Shown: positions 1-11,987 of the stretch, one piece after another | How the letters are laid out: the number at the start of each line of letters is the position of its first letter | Position numbering within the stretch: position 1 is the stretch's first letter | Assembly (NCBI GenBank): GCA_037013495.1 | Contig: JAZDXN010000024.1 | Coordinates: 310,001-374,000 of the forward strand | DNA: 64,000 nt | Reading direction: 5' to 3' | Origin: Hippophae tibetana | Lineage: Eukaryota > Streptophyta > Magnoliopsida > Rosales > Elaeagnaceae | The notes under the pieces: generated by a model | Told to the model about the DNA's origin: nothing | The model's database searches: none | Seen by the model: the letters and a program-made list of their open reading frames with translations, nothing else | Position numbers and translations under genes: made by a program

Positions 1-546
1 CAAATACTCTAAATTGTAATTCCTTATAACTATGATATATTTAAATGGAAATTATTATATCTTAAAATACCAAACAATCAAAATTTAGAAATTTTGTTTA
101 TAAATTTTTATATCAGATATAAATACTTATCATTATTAATTATTTTATGAATTCAATATTCTTAACTTATTTAGAAGTTATTGTTGTAGTGTTGGAATTT
201 TCCGTATTGAATTTAACTTTATTTTTACCTGTCTCTCTCAAAATCTAGGTTCCCAACGAATTCGAAGAGTAAGAAGCAAGTAAAGATGTTGAGAAATATT
301 ATGCCCATTAACCATTGAAATATTTCGGGCTAGGTAATAATATGTTTACAAATAATTTATGCACCAAACTCTAGTCATTACCTTTTCCCATTTGGTAGGT
401 TGGTAACCAAATTCGGTTGAATTAGGCTCGGAAGCAAGACTTTCAAAGGAATGGAATATGTGAGAAATCATGAGTATGAATAAATAAATGGAAAATAAAA
501 CTTAAACATCTTTTTTTGTCTTTTTTGCAAAGGTAGGCAATGGAAA
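1..546. repeat. M1, divergent monomer at the left edge
   Basis: This monomer does not match any position of the 6-monomer HOR to its right over its full length. It opens with the accaaac class motif typical of the right part of the window, has a changed dyad (ttagaagtt), and ends with the aatcatgag and aaaataaaactt markers seen at the ends of M4 and M6. It is best read as a recombinant between classes, belonging to whatever array block continues to the left of the window. Confidence 0.7.
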
Positions 547-1253
547 TAAATACTCTAAATTGTAATTCCTTATAACTATGATATATTTAAATGGAAATTA
601 TTATATCTTAAAATGCGGAATAATCAAAATTTAGAAATTTTGTTTATTAATTTTTTTTATAAGAGATTAATACTTATCATTATTAATTATTTTATGAATT
701 CAATATTCTTAACTTATTTATAAGTTATTCTTAATGTGTTGGAATTTTCCGAATTGAATTTAACTTTATTTTTACCTATCTCTCCTAGAATCTAGGTTCC
801 CAACGAATTTGAAGAGTAAGAAGCAAGTAAAGATGTTGAGAAATATTATGCCCATTAACCATTGAAATATTTCGGGCTAGGTTGTAATATGTTTACAAAT
901 AATTTATGCACCAAACTCTTGTCATTACCTTTTCCCGTTTGGTAGGTTGGTAACCAAATTCGGTTGAATTATGCTCGGAAGCAAGACTTTGAAAGGAAAG
1001 AAAATAGTGAGAAAACATGAGTATGAATAAATAAATGGAAAAAAAACTTAAACATTTTTTTGTCTTTTTTGCAAAGGTGGGCAAGGGAAACAAATTCTCT
1101 AAATTGTAATTCCTTATAACTATGATATAATTAAATGGAAATTATTATATCTTAAAATGCGAAACAATCAACATTTAGAAATTTTGTTTATTAATTTTTA
1201 TATAAGAGATAAATACTTATCATTTTTAATTATTTTATGAATTCAATATTCTT

Positions 1254-1269
1254 AACTTATTTATAAGTT
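1254..1269. other. Conserved inverted repeat aacttatttataagtt (example copy)
   Basis: Arms aacttat and ataagtt are perfectly complementary around a 2-base centre. The motif lies about 165 bases into nearly every monomer. Exceptions include M1 (at 164-179, ttagaagtt), M66 (around 35570, ataaggt) and M5 (around 2345, one arm changed). Short dyads of this kind are common in centromeric satellites and may extrude as cruciforms or act as protein sites. A role here is only inference. Confidence 0.75.
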
Positions 1270-1489
1270 ATTCTTGTAGTGTTGGAATTTTCCGTATTGA
1301 ATTTAACTTTATTTTTACCTGTCTCTCTCAAAATCTAGGTTCCAAACGAATTCGAAGAATAAGGAGCTAGTAAAGATGTTGAGAAATATTGCGCCAATAA
1401 ACCTTTGAAATATTTCGGGCTAGGTAATAATATGTTTTAAAATAATTTATGCACCAAACTCTAGTCATTACCTTTTCCCATTTGGTAGG

Positions 1490-1508
1490 TTGGTAACCAA
1501 ATTCGGTT
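1490..1508. other. Conserved box with two overlapping dyads (example copy)
   Basis: The stretch ttggtaaccaa (1490-1500) has 5-base complementary arms around one central base. It overlaps aaccaaattcggtt (1495-1508), which is palindromic except for one mismatched pair. The box sits about 400 bases into each monomer in the most GC-rich and one of the best conserved parts of the unit. Related ccaaa and tttgg half-sites lie just upstream (caccaaact, catttggtagg). One variant, ggttcgtaacc, appears in M54-M55 and M115-M117. No known binding protein is implied; CENP-B boxes have a different consensus. Confidence 0.7.
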
Positions 1509-1581
1509 GAATTAGGCTCGGAAGAAAGACTTTCAAAGGAATGGAATATGTGAGAAATCATGAGTATGAATAAATAAATGG

Positions 1582-1616
1582 AAAATAAAACTTAAACATC
1601 TTTTTTTGTCTTTTTT
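1582..1616. repeat. Facing A-tract and T-tracts of variable length (example copy)
   Basis: Near the end of each monomer an A-rich run (gaaaataaaa here, up to ten pure A elsewhere) is followed by cttaaaca and then two T runs split by gtc or gcc. The A and first T runs are complementary and could form a hairpin with an 8-base loop. Most monomer length differences arise here: copies with catcttttttt tend to give 546-547 base monomers, and copies with aaaaaaa plus catttttttt give 543-545. The tract therefore behaves as a slippage-prone microsatellite inside the satellite, and its interruptions (aaaataaaa, aaaagaaaa, caaaagaaaa) are class markers. Confidence 0.8.
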
Positions 1617-3814
1617 GCAAAGGTAGGCAATGGAAATAAATACTCTAAATTGTAATTCCTTATAACTATGATATATTTAAATGGAAATTATTATATCTTA
1701 AAATGCGAAACAATCAACATTTAGAAATTTTGTTTAATAATTTTTATATAAGAGATAAATACATATTATTTTTAATTATTTTATGAATTCAATATTCTTA
1801 ACTTATTTATAAGTTATTCTTAATGTGTTGGAATTTTCCGAATTGAATTTAACTTTATTTTTACCTGTCTCTCCGAGAATCTAGGTTCCCAACGAATTCG
1901 AAGAGTAAGAAGCAAGTAAAGATGTTGAGAAATATTATGCCCATTAACCATTGAAATATTTCGGGCTAGGTAATAATATGTTTACAAATAATTTATGCAC
2001 CAAACACTAGTCATTACCTTTTCCCATTTGGTAGGTTGGTAACCAAATTCGGTTGAATTGGGCTCGGAAGCAAGACTTTGAAAGGAAAGAAAATAGTGAG
2101 AAAACAAGAGTATGAATAAATAAATGGAAAAAAAAATTAAACATTTTTTTTATCTTTTTGGCAAATGTAGGCAAGGGAAATAAATACTCTAAATTGCAAT
2201 TACTTATAACTATGCTATAATTGAATGGAAATTATTATATCTTAAAATGCGAAACAATCAACATTTAGAAATTTTGTTTATTAATTTTTTTATAGGAGAT
2301 AAATACTTATCATTTTTAATTATTTTATGAATTCAATATTCTCAACTTTTTTATAAGTTATTCTTGTAGTGTTGGAATTTTCGTATTGAATTTAACTTTA
2401 TTTTTACCTGTCTCTCCCAGAATCTAGGTTCCAAACGAATTCGAAGAGTAAGGAGCTAGTAAAGATGATGAGAAATATTGTGCCCATATACCTTTGAAAT
2501 ATTTCGGGCTAGGTAATAATATGTTTACAAATAATTTATATACCAAACTCCAGTCATTACCTTTTCCCATTTGCTAGGTTGTTAACCAAATTCGGTTGAA
2601 TTAGGCTCGAAAGCAAGACTCTCAAAGGAATGGAATATGTGAGAAAACATGAGTATGAATAAATAAATGGCAAAAGAAAACTTAAACATCTTATTTTGTC
2701 TTTTTTGCAAACGTAGGCAAGGGAAACAAATACTCTAAATTGTAATTCCTTATAACTATGATATAATTAAATGGAAATTATTATATCTTAAAATGCGAAA
2801 CAATCAACATTTAGAAATTTTGTTTATTAATTTTTATATAAGAGATAAATACTTATCATTTTTAATTATTTTATGAATTCAATATTCTTAACTTATTTAT
2901 AAGTTATTCTTGTAGTGTTGAATTTTCCGTATTGAATTTAACTTTATTTTTACCTGTCTCTCTCAAAATCTAGGTTCCAAACGAATTCGAAGAATAAGGA
3001 GCTAGTAAAGATGTTGAGAAATATTGCGCCAATAAAACTTTGAAATATTTCGGGCTAGGTAATAATATGTTTACAAATAATTTATGCACCAAACTCTAGT
3101 CATTACCTTTTCCCATTTGTAAGGTTGGTAACCAAATTCGGTTGAATTAGGCTCGGAAGATAGACTTTCAAAGGAATGGAATATGTGAGAAATCATGAGT
3201 ATGAATAAATAAATGGAAAATAAAACTTAAACATCTTTTTTTGTCTTTTTTGCAAAGGTAGGCAATGGAAATAAATACTCTAAATTGTAATTCCTTATAA
3301 CTATGCTATAATTGAATGGAAATTATTATATCTTAAAATGGGAAACAATCAACATTTAGAAATTTTGTTTATTATTTTTTATATAAGAGATAAATACTTA
3401 TCATTTTTAATTATTTTATGAATTCAATATTCTCAACTTATTTATAAGTTATTCTTGTAGTGTTGGAATTTTCGTATTGAATTTAACTTTATTTTTACCT
3501 ATCTCTCCCAAAATCTAGGTTCCAAACGTATTCGAAGATTAAGAAGCAAGTAAGGATGTTGAGAAATATTGTGCCCATAAACCATAGAAATATTTGGGGC
3601 TAGGTAATAATATATTTACAAATAATTTATGCACCAAACTCTTGTCATTACCTTTTCCCGTTTGGTAGGTTGGTAACCAAATTCGGTTGAATTGTGCTCG
3701 GAAGCAAGACTTTGAAAGGAAAGAAAATAGTGAGAAAACATGAGTATGAATAAATAAATGGAAAAAAAAAATAAACATTTTTTTTGTCTTTTTTGCAAAG
3801 GTGGGCAATGGAAA

Positions 3815-6800
3815 TAAATACTCTAAATTGTAATTCCTTATAACTATGATATATTTAAATGGAAATTATTATATCTTAAAATGCGGAACAATCAAAATTT
3901 AGAAATTTTGTTTATTAATTTTTTTTATAAGAGATTAATACTTATCATTATTAATTATTTTATGAATTCAATATTCTTAACTTATTTATAAGTTATTCTT
4001 AATGTGTTGGAATTTTCCGAATTGAATTTAACTTTATTTTTACCTATCTCTCCTAGAATCTAGGTTCCCAACGAATTTGAAGAGTAAGAAGCAAGTAAAG
4101 ATGTTGAGAAATATTATGCCCATTAACCATTGAAATATTTCGGGCTAGGTTATAATATGTTTACAAATAATTTATGCACCAAACTCTTGTCATTACCTTT
4201 TCCCGTTTGGTAGGTTGGTAACCAAATTCGGTTGAATTGGGCTCGGAAGCAAGACTTTGAAAGGAAAGAAAATAGTGAGAAAACATGAGTATGAATAAAT
4301 AAATGGAAAAAAAACTTAAACATTTTTTTGTCTTTTTTGCAAAGGTGGGCAAGGGAAACAAATTCTCTAAATTGTAATTCCTTATAACTATGATATAATT
4401 AAATGGAAATTATTATATCTTAAAATGCGAAACAATCAACATTTAGAAATTTTGTTTATTAATTTTTATATAAGAGATAAATACTTATCATTTTTAATTA
4501 TTTTATGAATTCAATATTCTTAACTTATTTATAAGTTATTCTTGTAGTGTTGGAATTTTCCGTATTGAATTTAACTTTATTTTTACCTGTCTCTCTCAAA
4601 ATCTAGGTTCCAAACGAATTCGAAGAATAAGGAGCTAGTAAAGATGTTGAGAAATATTGCGCCAATAAACCTTTGAAATATTTCGGGCTAGGTAATAATA
4701 TGTTTTAAAATAATTTATGCACCAAACTCTAGTCATTACCTTTTCCCATTTGGTAGGTTGGTAACCAAATTCGGTTGAATTAGGCTCGGAAGAAAGACTT
4801 TCAAAGGAATGGAATATGTGAGAAATCATGAGTATGAATAAATAAATGGAAAATAAAACTTAAACATCTTTTTTTGTCTTTTTTGCAAAGGTAGGCAATG
4901 GAAATAAATACTCTAAATTGTAATTCCTTATAACTATGATATATTTAAATGGAAATTATTATATCTTAAAATGCGAAACAATCAACATTTAGAAATTTTG
5001 TTTAATAATTTTTATATAAGAGATAAATACATATTATTTTTAATTATTTTATGAATTCAATATTCTTAACTTATTTATAAGTTATTCTTAATGTGTTGGA
5101 ATTTTCCGAATTGAATTTAACTTTATTTTTATCTGTCTCTCCGAGAATCTAGGTTCCCAACGAATTCGAAGAGTAAGAAGCAAGTAAAGATGTTGAGAAA
5201 TATTATGCCCATTAACCATTGAAATATTTCGGGCTAGGTAATAATATGTTTACAAATAATTTATGCACCAAACACTAGTCATTACCTTTTCCCATTTGGT
5301 AGGTTGGTAAGCAAATTCGGTTGAATTGGGCTCGGAAGCAAGACTTTGAAAGGAAAGAAAATAGTGAGAAAACAAGAGTATGAATAAATAAATGGAAAAA
5401 AAAATTAAACATTTTTTTTATCTTTTTGGCAAATGTAGGCAAGGGAAATAAATACTCTAAATTGCAATTACTTATAACTATGCTATAATTGAATGGAAAT
5501 TATTATATCTTAAAATGCGAAACAATCAACATTTAGAAATTTTGTTTATTAATTTTTATATAGGAGATAAATACTTATCATTTTTAATTATTTTATGAAT
5601 TCAATATTCTCAACTTATTTATAAGTTATTCTTGTAGTGTTGGAATTTTCGTATTGAATTTAACTTTATTTTTACCTGTCTCTCCCAGAATCTAGGTTCC
5701 AAACGAATTCGAAGAGTAAGGAGCTAGTAAAGATGATGAGAAATATTGTGCCCATATACCTTTGAAATATTTCGGGCTAGGTAATAATATGTTTACAAAT
5801 AATTTATGCACCAAACTCCAGTCATTACCTTTTCCCATTTGCTAGGTTGTTAACCAAATTCGGTTGAATTAGGCTCGAAAGCAAGACTCTCAAAGGAATA
5901 GAATATGTGAGAAAACATGAGTATGAATAAATAAATGGCAAAAGAAAACTTAAACATCTTATTTTGTCTTTTTTGCAAACGTAGGCAAGGGAAACAAATA
6001 CTCTAAATTGTAATTCCTTATAACTATGATATAATTAAATGGAAATTATTATATCTTAAAATGCGAAACAATCAACATTTAGAAATTTTGTTTATTAATT
6101 TTTATATAAGAGATAAATACTTATCATTTTTAATTATTTTATGAATTCAATATTCTTAACTTATTTATAAGTTATTCTTGTAGTGTTGAATTTTCCGTAT
6201 TGAATTTAACTTTTTTTTACCTGTCTCTCTCAAAATCTAGGTTCCAAACGAATTCGAAGAATAAGGAGCTAGTAAAGATGTTGAGAAATATTGCGCCAAT
6301 AAAACTTTGAAATATTTCGGGCTAGGTAATAATATGTTTACAAATAATTTATGCACCAAACTCTAGTCATTACCTTTTCCCATTTGTAAGGTTGGTAACC
6401 AAATTCGGTTGAATTAGGCTCGGAAGAAAGACTTTCAAAGGAATGGAATATGTGAGAAATCATGAGTATGAATAAATAAATGGAAAATAAAACTTAAACA
6501 TCTTTTTTTGTCTTTTTTGCAAAGGTAGGCAATGGAAATAAATACTCTAAATTGTAATTCCTTATAACTATGCTATAATTGAATGGAAATTATTATATCT
6601 TAAAATGGGAAACAATCAACATTTAGAAATTTTGTTTATTATTTTTTATATAAGAGATAAATACTTATCATTTTTAATTATTTTATGAATTCAATATTCT
6701 CAACTTATTTATAAGTTATTCTCGTAGTGTTGGAATTTTCGTATTGAATTTAACTTTATTTTTACCTATCTCTCCCAAAATCTAGGTTCCAAACGTATTC

Positions 6801-7081
6801 GAAGATTAAGAAGCAAGTAAGGATGTTGAGAAATATTGTGCCCATAAACCATAGAAATATTTGGGGCTAGGTAATAATATATTTACAAATAATTTATGCA
6901 CCAAACTCTTGTCATTACCTTTTCCCGTTTGGTAGGTTGGTAACCAAATTCGGTTGAATTGGGCTCGGAAGCAAGACTTTGAAAGGAAAGAAAATAGTGA
7001 GAAAACATGAGTATGAATAAATAAATGGAAAAAAAAAATAAACATTTTTTTTGTCTTTTTTGCAAAGGTGGGCAATGGAAA
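3815..7081. repeat. 6-monomer HOR, copy 2 (M8-M13)
   Basis: Starts are 3815, 4359, 4905, 5449, 5995 and 6539, with lengths 544, 546, 544, 546, 544 and 543. Apart from one base, this repeats the length signature of copy 1; the missing base is in M12, where ctttattttt became ctttttttt near 6210. Every class marker of copy 1 is present in order. The two copies are much closer to one another than any monomer is to its neighbour, which is the defining feature of a HOR. Confidence 0.92.
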
Positions 7082-10000
7082 TAAATACTCTAAATTGTAA
7101 TTCCTTATAACTATGATATATTTAAATGGAAATTATTATATCTTAAAATGCGGAACAATCAAAATTTAGAAATTTTGTTTATTAATTTTTTTTATAAGAG
7201 ATTAATACTTATCATTATTAATTATTTTATGAATTCAATATTCTTAACTTATTTATAAGTTATTCTTAATGTGTTGGAATTTTCCGAATTGAATTTAACT
7301 TTATTTTTACCTATCTCTCCTAGAATCTAGGTTCCCAACGAATTTGAAGAGTAAGAAGCAAGTAAAGATGTTGAGAAATATTATGCCCATTAACCATTGA
7401 AATATTTCGGGCTAGGTTATAATATGTTTACAAATAATTTATGCACCAAACTCTTGTCATTACCTTTTCCCGTTTGGTAGGTTGGTAACCAAATTCGGTT
7501 GAATTGGGCTCGGAAGCAAGACTTTGAAAGGAAAGAAAATAGTGAGAAAACATGAGTATGAATAAATAAATGGAAAAAAAACTTAAACATTTTTTTGTCT
7601 TTTTTGCAAAGGTGGGCAAGGGAAACAAATTCTCTAAATTGTAATTCCTTATAACTATGATATAATTAAATGGAAATTATTATATCTTAAAATGCGAAAC
7701 AATCAACATTTAGAAATTTTGTTTATTAATTTTTATATAAGAGATAAATACTTATCATTTTTAATTATTTTATGAATTCAATATTCTTAACTTATTTATA
7801 AGTTATTCTTGTAGTGTTGGAATTTTCCGTATTGAATTTAACTTTATTTTTACCTGTCTCTCTCAAAATCTAGGTTCCAAACGAATTCGAAGAATAAGGA
7901 GCTAGTAAAGATGTTGAGAAATATTGCGCCAATAAACCTTTGAAATATTTCGGGCTAGGTAATAATATGTTTTAAAATAATTTATGCACCAAACTCTAGT
8001 CATTACCTTTTCCCATTTGGTAGGTTGGTAACCAAATTCGGTTGAATTAGGCTCGGAAGAAAGACTTTCAAAGGAATGGAATATGTGAGAAATCATGAGT
8101 ATGAATAAATAAATGGAAAATAAAACTTAAACATCTTTTTTTGTCTTTTTTGCAAAGGTAGGCAATGGAAATAAATACTCTAAATTGTAATTCCTTATAA
8201 CTATGATATATTTAAATGGAAATTATTATATCTTAAAATGCGAAACAATCAACATTTAGAAATTTTGTTTAATAATTTTTATATAAGAGATAAATACATA
8301 TTATTTTTAATTATTTTATGAATTCAATATTCTTAACTTATTTATAAGTTATTCTTAATGTGTTGGAATTTTCCGAATTGAATTTAACTTTATTTTTACC
8401 TGTCTCTCCGAGAATCTAGTGTCCCAACGAATTCGAAGAGTAAGAAGCAAGTAAAGATGTTGAGAAATATTATGCCCATTAACCATTGAAATATTTTGGG
8501 CTAGGTAATAATATGTTTACAAATAATTTATGCACCAAACACTAGTCATTACCTTTTCCCATTTTGTAGGTTGGTAACCAAATTCGGTTGAATTGGGCTC
8601 GGAAGCAAGACTTTGAAAGGAAAGAAAATAGTGAGAAAACAAGAGTATGAATAAATAAATGGAAAAAAAAATTAAACATTTTTTTTTATCTTTTTGGCAA
8701 ATGTAGGCAAGGGAAATAAATACTCTAAATTGCAATTACTTATAACTATGCTATAATTGAATGGAAATTATTATATCTTAAAATGCGAAACAATCAACAT
8801 TTAGAAATTTTGTTTATTAATTTTTATATAGGAGATAAATACTTATCATTTTTAATTATTTTATGAATTCAATATTCTTAACTTATTTATAAGTTATTCT
8901 TGTAGTGTTGGAATTTTCCGAATTGAATTTAACTTTATTTTTACCTATCTCTCTCGAAATCTAGGTTACAAACGAATTCGAAGAGTAAGAAGCAAGTAAA
9001 GATGTTGAGAAATATTATGTCCATAAACCATAGAAATATTTGGGGATAGGTAATAATATATTTACAAATAATTTATGCACCAAACTCTTGTCGTTACCTT
9101 TTCCCATTTGGTAGGTTGGTAACCAAATTCGGTTGGATTGGGCTCGGAAGAAAGACTTTCAAAGGAAAGAAAATAGTGAGAAAACATGAGTATGAATAAA
9201 TAAATGGAAAAAAAAAATTAAACATTTTTTTTGTCTTTTTTGCAAAGGTAGGCAATGGAAATAAGTTCTCTAAATTGTAATTCCTTATAACTATGATATA
9301 TTTAAATGGAAATTATTATATCTTAAAATGCCAAACAATCAAAATTAAGAAATTCTTTTTATTAATTTTTTTTATAAGAGATTAATACTTATCATTTTTA
9401 ATTATTTAATGAATTCAATATTCTTAACTTATTTATAAGTTATTCTTGTAGTGTTGGAATTTTCGTATTGAATTTAACTTTATTTTTACCTGTCTCTCCC
9501 AGAATCTAGGTTCCAAACGAATTCGAAGAGTAAGGAGCTAGTAAAGATGATGAGAAATATTGTGCCCATATACCTTTGAAATATTTCGGGCTAGGTAATA
9601 ATATGTTTACAAATAATTTATGCACCAAACTCCAGTCATTACCTTTTCCCATTTGCTAGGTTGTTAACCAAATTCGGTTGAATTAGGCTCGAAAGCAAGA
9701 CTCTCAAAGGAATGGAATATGTGAGAAAACATGAGTATGAATAAATAAATGGCAAAAGAAAACTTAAACATCTTATTTTGTCTTTTTTGCAAACGTAGGC
9801 AAGGGAAACAAATACTCTAAATTGTAATTCCTTATAACTATGATATAATTAAATGGAAATTATTATATCTTAAAATGCGAAACAATCAACATTTAGAAAT
9901 TTTGTTTATTAATTTTTATATAAGAGATAAATACTTATCATTTTTAATTATTTTATGAATTCAATATTCTTAACTTATTTATAAGTTATTCTTGTAGTGT

Positions 10001-11987
10001 TGGAATTTTCCGAATTGAATTTAACTTTATTTTTACCTATCTCTCTCGAAATCTAGGTTACAAACGAATTCGAAGAGTAAGAAGCAAGTAAAGATGTTGA
10101 GAAATATTATGTCCATAAACCATAGAAATATTTGGGGATAGGTAATAATATATTTACAAATAATTTATGCACCAAACTCTTGTCGTTACCTTTTCCCATT
10201 TGGTAGGTTGGTAACCAAATTCGGTTGGATTGGGCTCGGAAGAAAGACTTTCAAAGGAAAGAAAATAGTGAGAAAACATGAGTATGAATAAATAAATGGA
10301 AAAAAAAATTAAACATTTTTTTTGTCTTTTTTGCAAAGGTAGGCAATGGAAATAAGTTCTCTAAATTGTAATTCCTTATAACTATGATATATTTAAATGG
10401 AAATTATTATATCTTAAAATGCCAAACAATCAAAATTAAGAAATTCTTTTTATTAATTTTTTTTATAAGAGATTAATACTTATCATTTTTAATTATTTAA
10501 TGAATTCAATATTCTTAACTTATTTATAAGTTATTCTTGTAGTGTTGGAATTTTCGTATTGAATTTAACTTTATTTTTACCTGTCTCTCCCAGAATCTAG
10601 GTTCCAAACGAATTCGAAGAGTAAGGAGCTAGTAAAGATGATGAGAAATATTGTGCCCATATACCTTTGAAATATTTCGGGCTAGGTAATAATATGTTTA
10701 CAAATAATTTATGCACCAAACTCCAGTCATTACCTTTTCCCATTTGCTAGGTTGTTAACCAAATTCGGTTGAATTAGGCTCGAAAGCAAGACTCTCAAAG
10801 GAATGGAATATGTGAGAAAACATGAGTATGAATAAATAAATGGCAAAAGAAAACTTAAACATCTTATTTTGTCTTTTTTGCAAACGTAGGCAAGGGAAAC
10901 AAATACTCTAAATTGTAATTCCTTATAACTATGATATAATTAAATGGAAATTATTATATCTTAAAATGCGAAACAATCAACATTTAGAAATTTTGTTTAT
11001 TAATTTTTATATAAGAGATAAATACTTATCATTTTTAATTATTTTATGAATTCAATATTCTTAACTTATTTATAAGTTATTCTTGTAGTGTTGAATTTTC
11101 CGTATTGAATTTAACTTTATTTTTACCTGTCTCTCTCAAAATCTAGGTTCCAAACGAATTCGAAGAATAAGGAGCTAGTAAAGATGTTGAGAAATATTGC
11201 GCCAATAAAACTTTGAAATATTTCGGGATAGGTAATAATATGTTTACAAATAATTTATGCACCAAACTCTAGTCATTACCTTTTCCCATTTGTAAGGTTG
11301 GTAACCAAATTCGGTTGAATTAGGCTCGGAAGAAAGACTTTCAAAGGAATGGAATATGTGAGAAATCATGAGTATGAATAAATAAATGGAAAATAAAACT
11401 TAAACATCTTTTTTTGTCTTTTTTGCAAAGGTAGGCAATGGAAATAAATACTCTAAATTGTAATTCCTTATAACTATGCTATAATTGAATGGAAATTATT
11501 ATATCTTAAAATGGGAAACAATCAACATTTAGAAATTTTGTTTATTATTTTTTATATAAGAGATAAATACTTATCATTTTTAATTATTTTATGAATTCAA
11601 TATTCTCAACTTATTTATAAGTTATTCTTGTAGTGTTGGAATTTTCGTATTGAATTTAACTTTATTTTTACCTATCTCTCCCAAAATCTAGGTTCCAAAC
11701 GTATTCGAAGATTAAGAAGCAAGTAAGGATGTTGAGAAATATTGTGCCCATAAACCATAGAAATATTTGGGGCTAGGTAATAATATATTTACAAATAATT
11801 TATTCACCAAACTCTTGTCATTACCTTTTCCCGTTTGGTAGGTTGGTAACCAAATTCGGTTGAATTGGGCTCGGAAGCAAGACTTTGAAAGGAAAGAAAA
11901 TAGTGAGAAAACATGAGTATGAATAAATAAATGGAAAAAAAAAATAAACATTTTTTTTGTCTTTTTTGCAAAGGTGGGCAATGGAAA
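7082..11987. repeat. 9-monomer derivative of the 6-monomer HOR (M14-M22)
   Basis: Starts are 7082, 7626, 8172, 8717, 9262, 9809, 10353, 10900 and 11445. M14-M16 match HOR positions 1-3. M17 begins as position 4 (aattgcaattac) and then switches class between about 8830 and 8880. M21 and M22 match positions 5 and 6. Between them lies a tandem duplication of about 1,091 bases: the stretch from about 8880 to 9970 is repeated from about 9971 to 11060. Shared private markers are ctctctcgaaatc with ggttaca, atgtccataaacc, ttgtcgttacc, aataagttctct and attatttaatg. The whole is thus the 6-monomer HOR plus three monomers. Confidence 0.85.
8880..11060. repeat. Tandem 2-monomer duplication inside the 9-monomer unit
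   Basis: Two adjacent copies of about 1,091 bases share a set of variants not seen elsewhere in the window, including ttgtcgttacc (at about 9089 and 10180), aataagttctct (9260 and 10351) and aattaagaaattctttt (about 9343 and 10434). The unit is a chimera: its first part has no counterpart in the 6-monomer HOR, while its end (tgtgcccatatacc, actccagtc, cttattttgtc) is HOR position 4. Copies differ by very few bases, one of them a homopolymer length change, so the event looks recent. Confidence 0.82.

Larger units (their letters stand above)
1091..1636. repeat. Reference monomer (M3) showing the internal plan of the satellite
   Basis: This monomer carries all the landmarks seen across the array. 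In order: an AT-rich opening third; a first EcoRI hexamer gaattc at 1239-1244; a 7-base inverted repeat with a 2-base centre at 1254-1269; the dyad ggaattttcc at 1284-1293; a second EcoRI site inside the palindrome cgaattcg at 1347-1354; the palindrome gaaatatttc at 1407-1416; the richest G+C stretch, with a BstEII-type ggtaacc at 1492-1498 inside ttggtaaccaa; and an A-tract facing a T-tract at about 1582-1616. The two EcoRI sites are 109 bases apart, so an EcoRI digest should give fragments of about 109 and 435 bases from such monomers. The choice of monomer start is arbitrary, as in any tandem repeat. Confidence 0.9.
547..3814. repeat. 6-monomer HOR, copy 1 (M2-M7)
   Basis: Monomer starts are 547, 1091, 1637, 2181, 2727 and 3272, with lengths 544, 546, 544, 546, 545 and 543. 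The six members are told apart by gcggaac plus ataagagatt (M2), the opening caaattctct (M3), acatattattt (M4), the opening aaattgcaattac (M5), tgttgaattttccg lacking one g (M6), and gggaaac plus a cgtattcg change that removes the second EcoRI site (M7). The same six classes in the same order recur from 3815, 3,268 bases on, with only scattered substitutions, such as M2 gaattatgctcgg against M8 gaattgggctcgg. Confidence 0.92.

Noticed and set aside
893-1093. Minus-strand open reading frames of 60 to 99 codons in nearly every monomer, some with a hydrophobic, membrane-like stretch
   Set aside because: They are copies of one stretch of the monomer read from its T-rich end, with the hydrophobic part coming from the A/T tract. 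Up to three different frames of the same DNA are open in different monomers, depending on homopolymer length, and several begin at non-ATG codons. Nothing indicates selection on a protein, and copying by HOR amplification makes the many instances a single event.
1284-1293. ggaattttcc as an NF-kappaB-like site
   Set aside because: The resemblance is to a 10-base AT-rich motif expected by chance and copied by the tandem array; no gene is nearby to regulate.
1490-1508. CENP-B box
   Set aside because: The conserved GC-richer box does not match the known CENP-B core (nttcgnnnnanncgggn); the ttcgggc near base 322 of many monomers matches only a few bases and lacks the rest.
1571-1590. aataaa motifs as polyadenylation signals and tataa words as promoters
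   Set aside because: They occur once or more in every monomer simply because of AT-richness; there is no transcript unit to attach them to.
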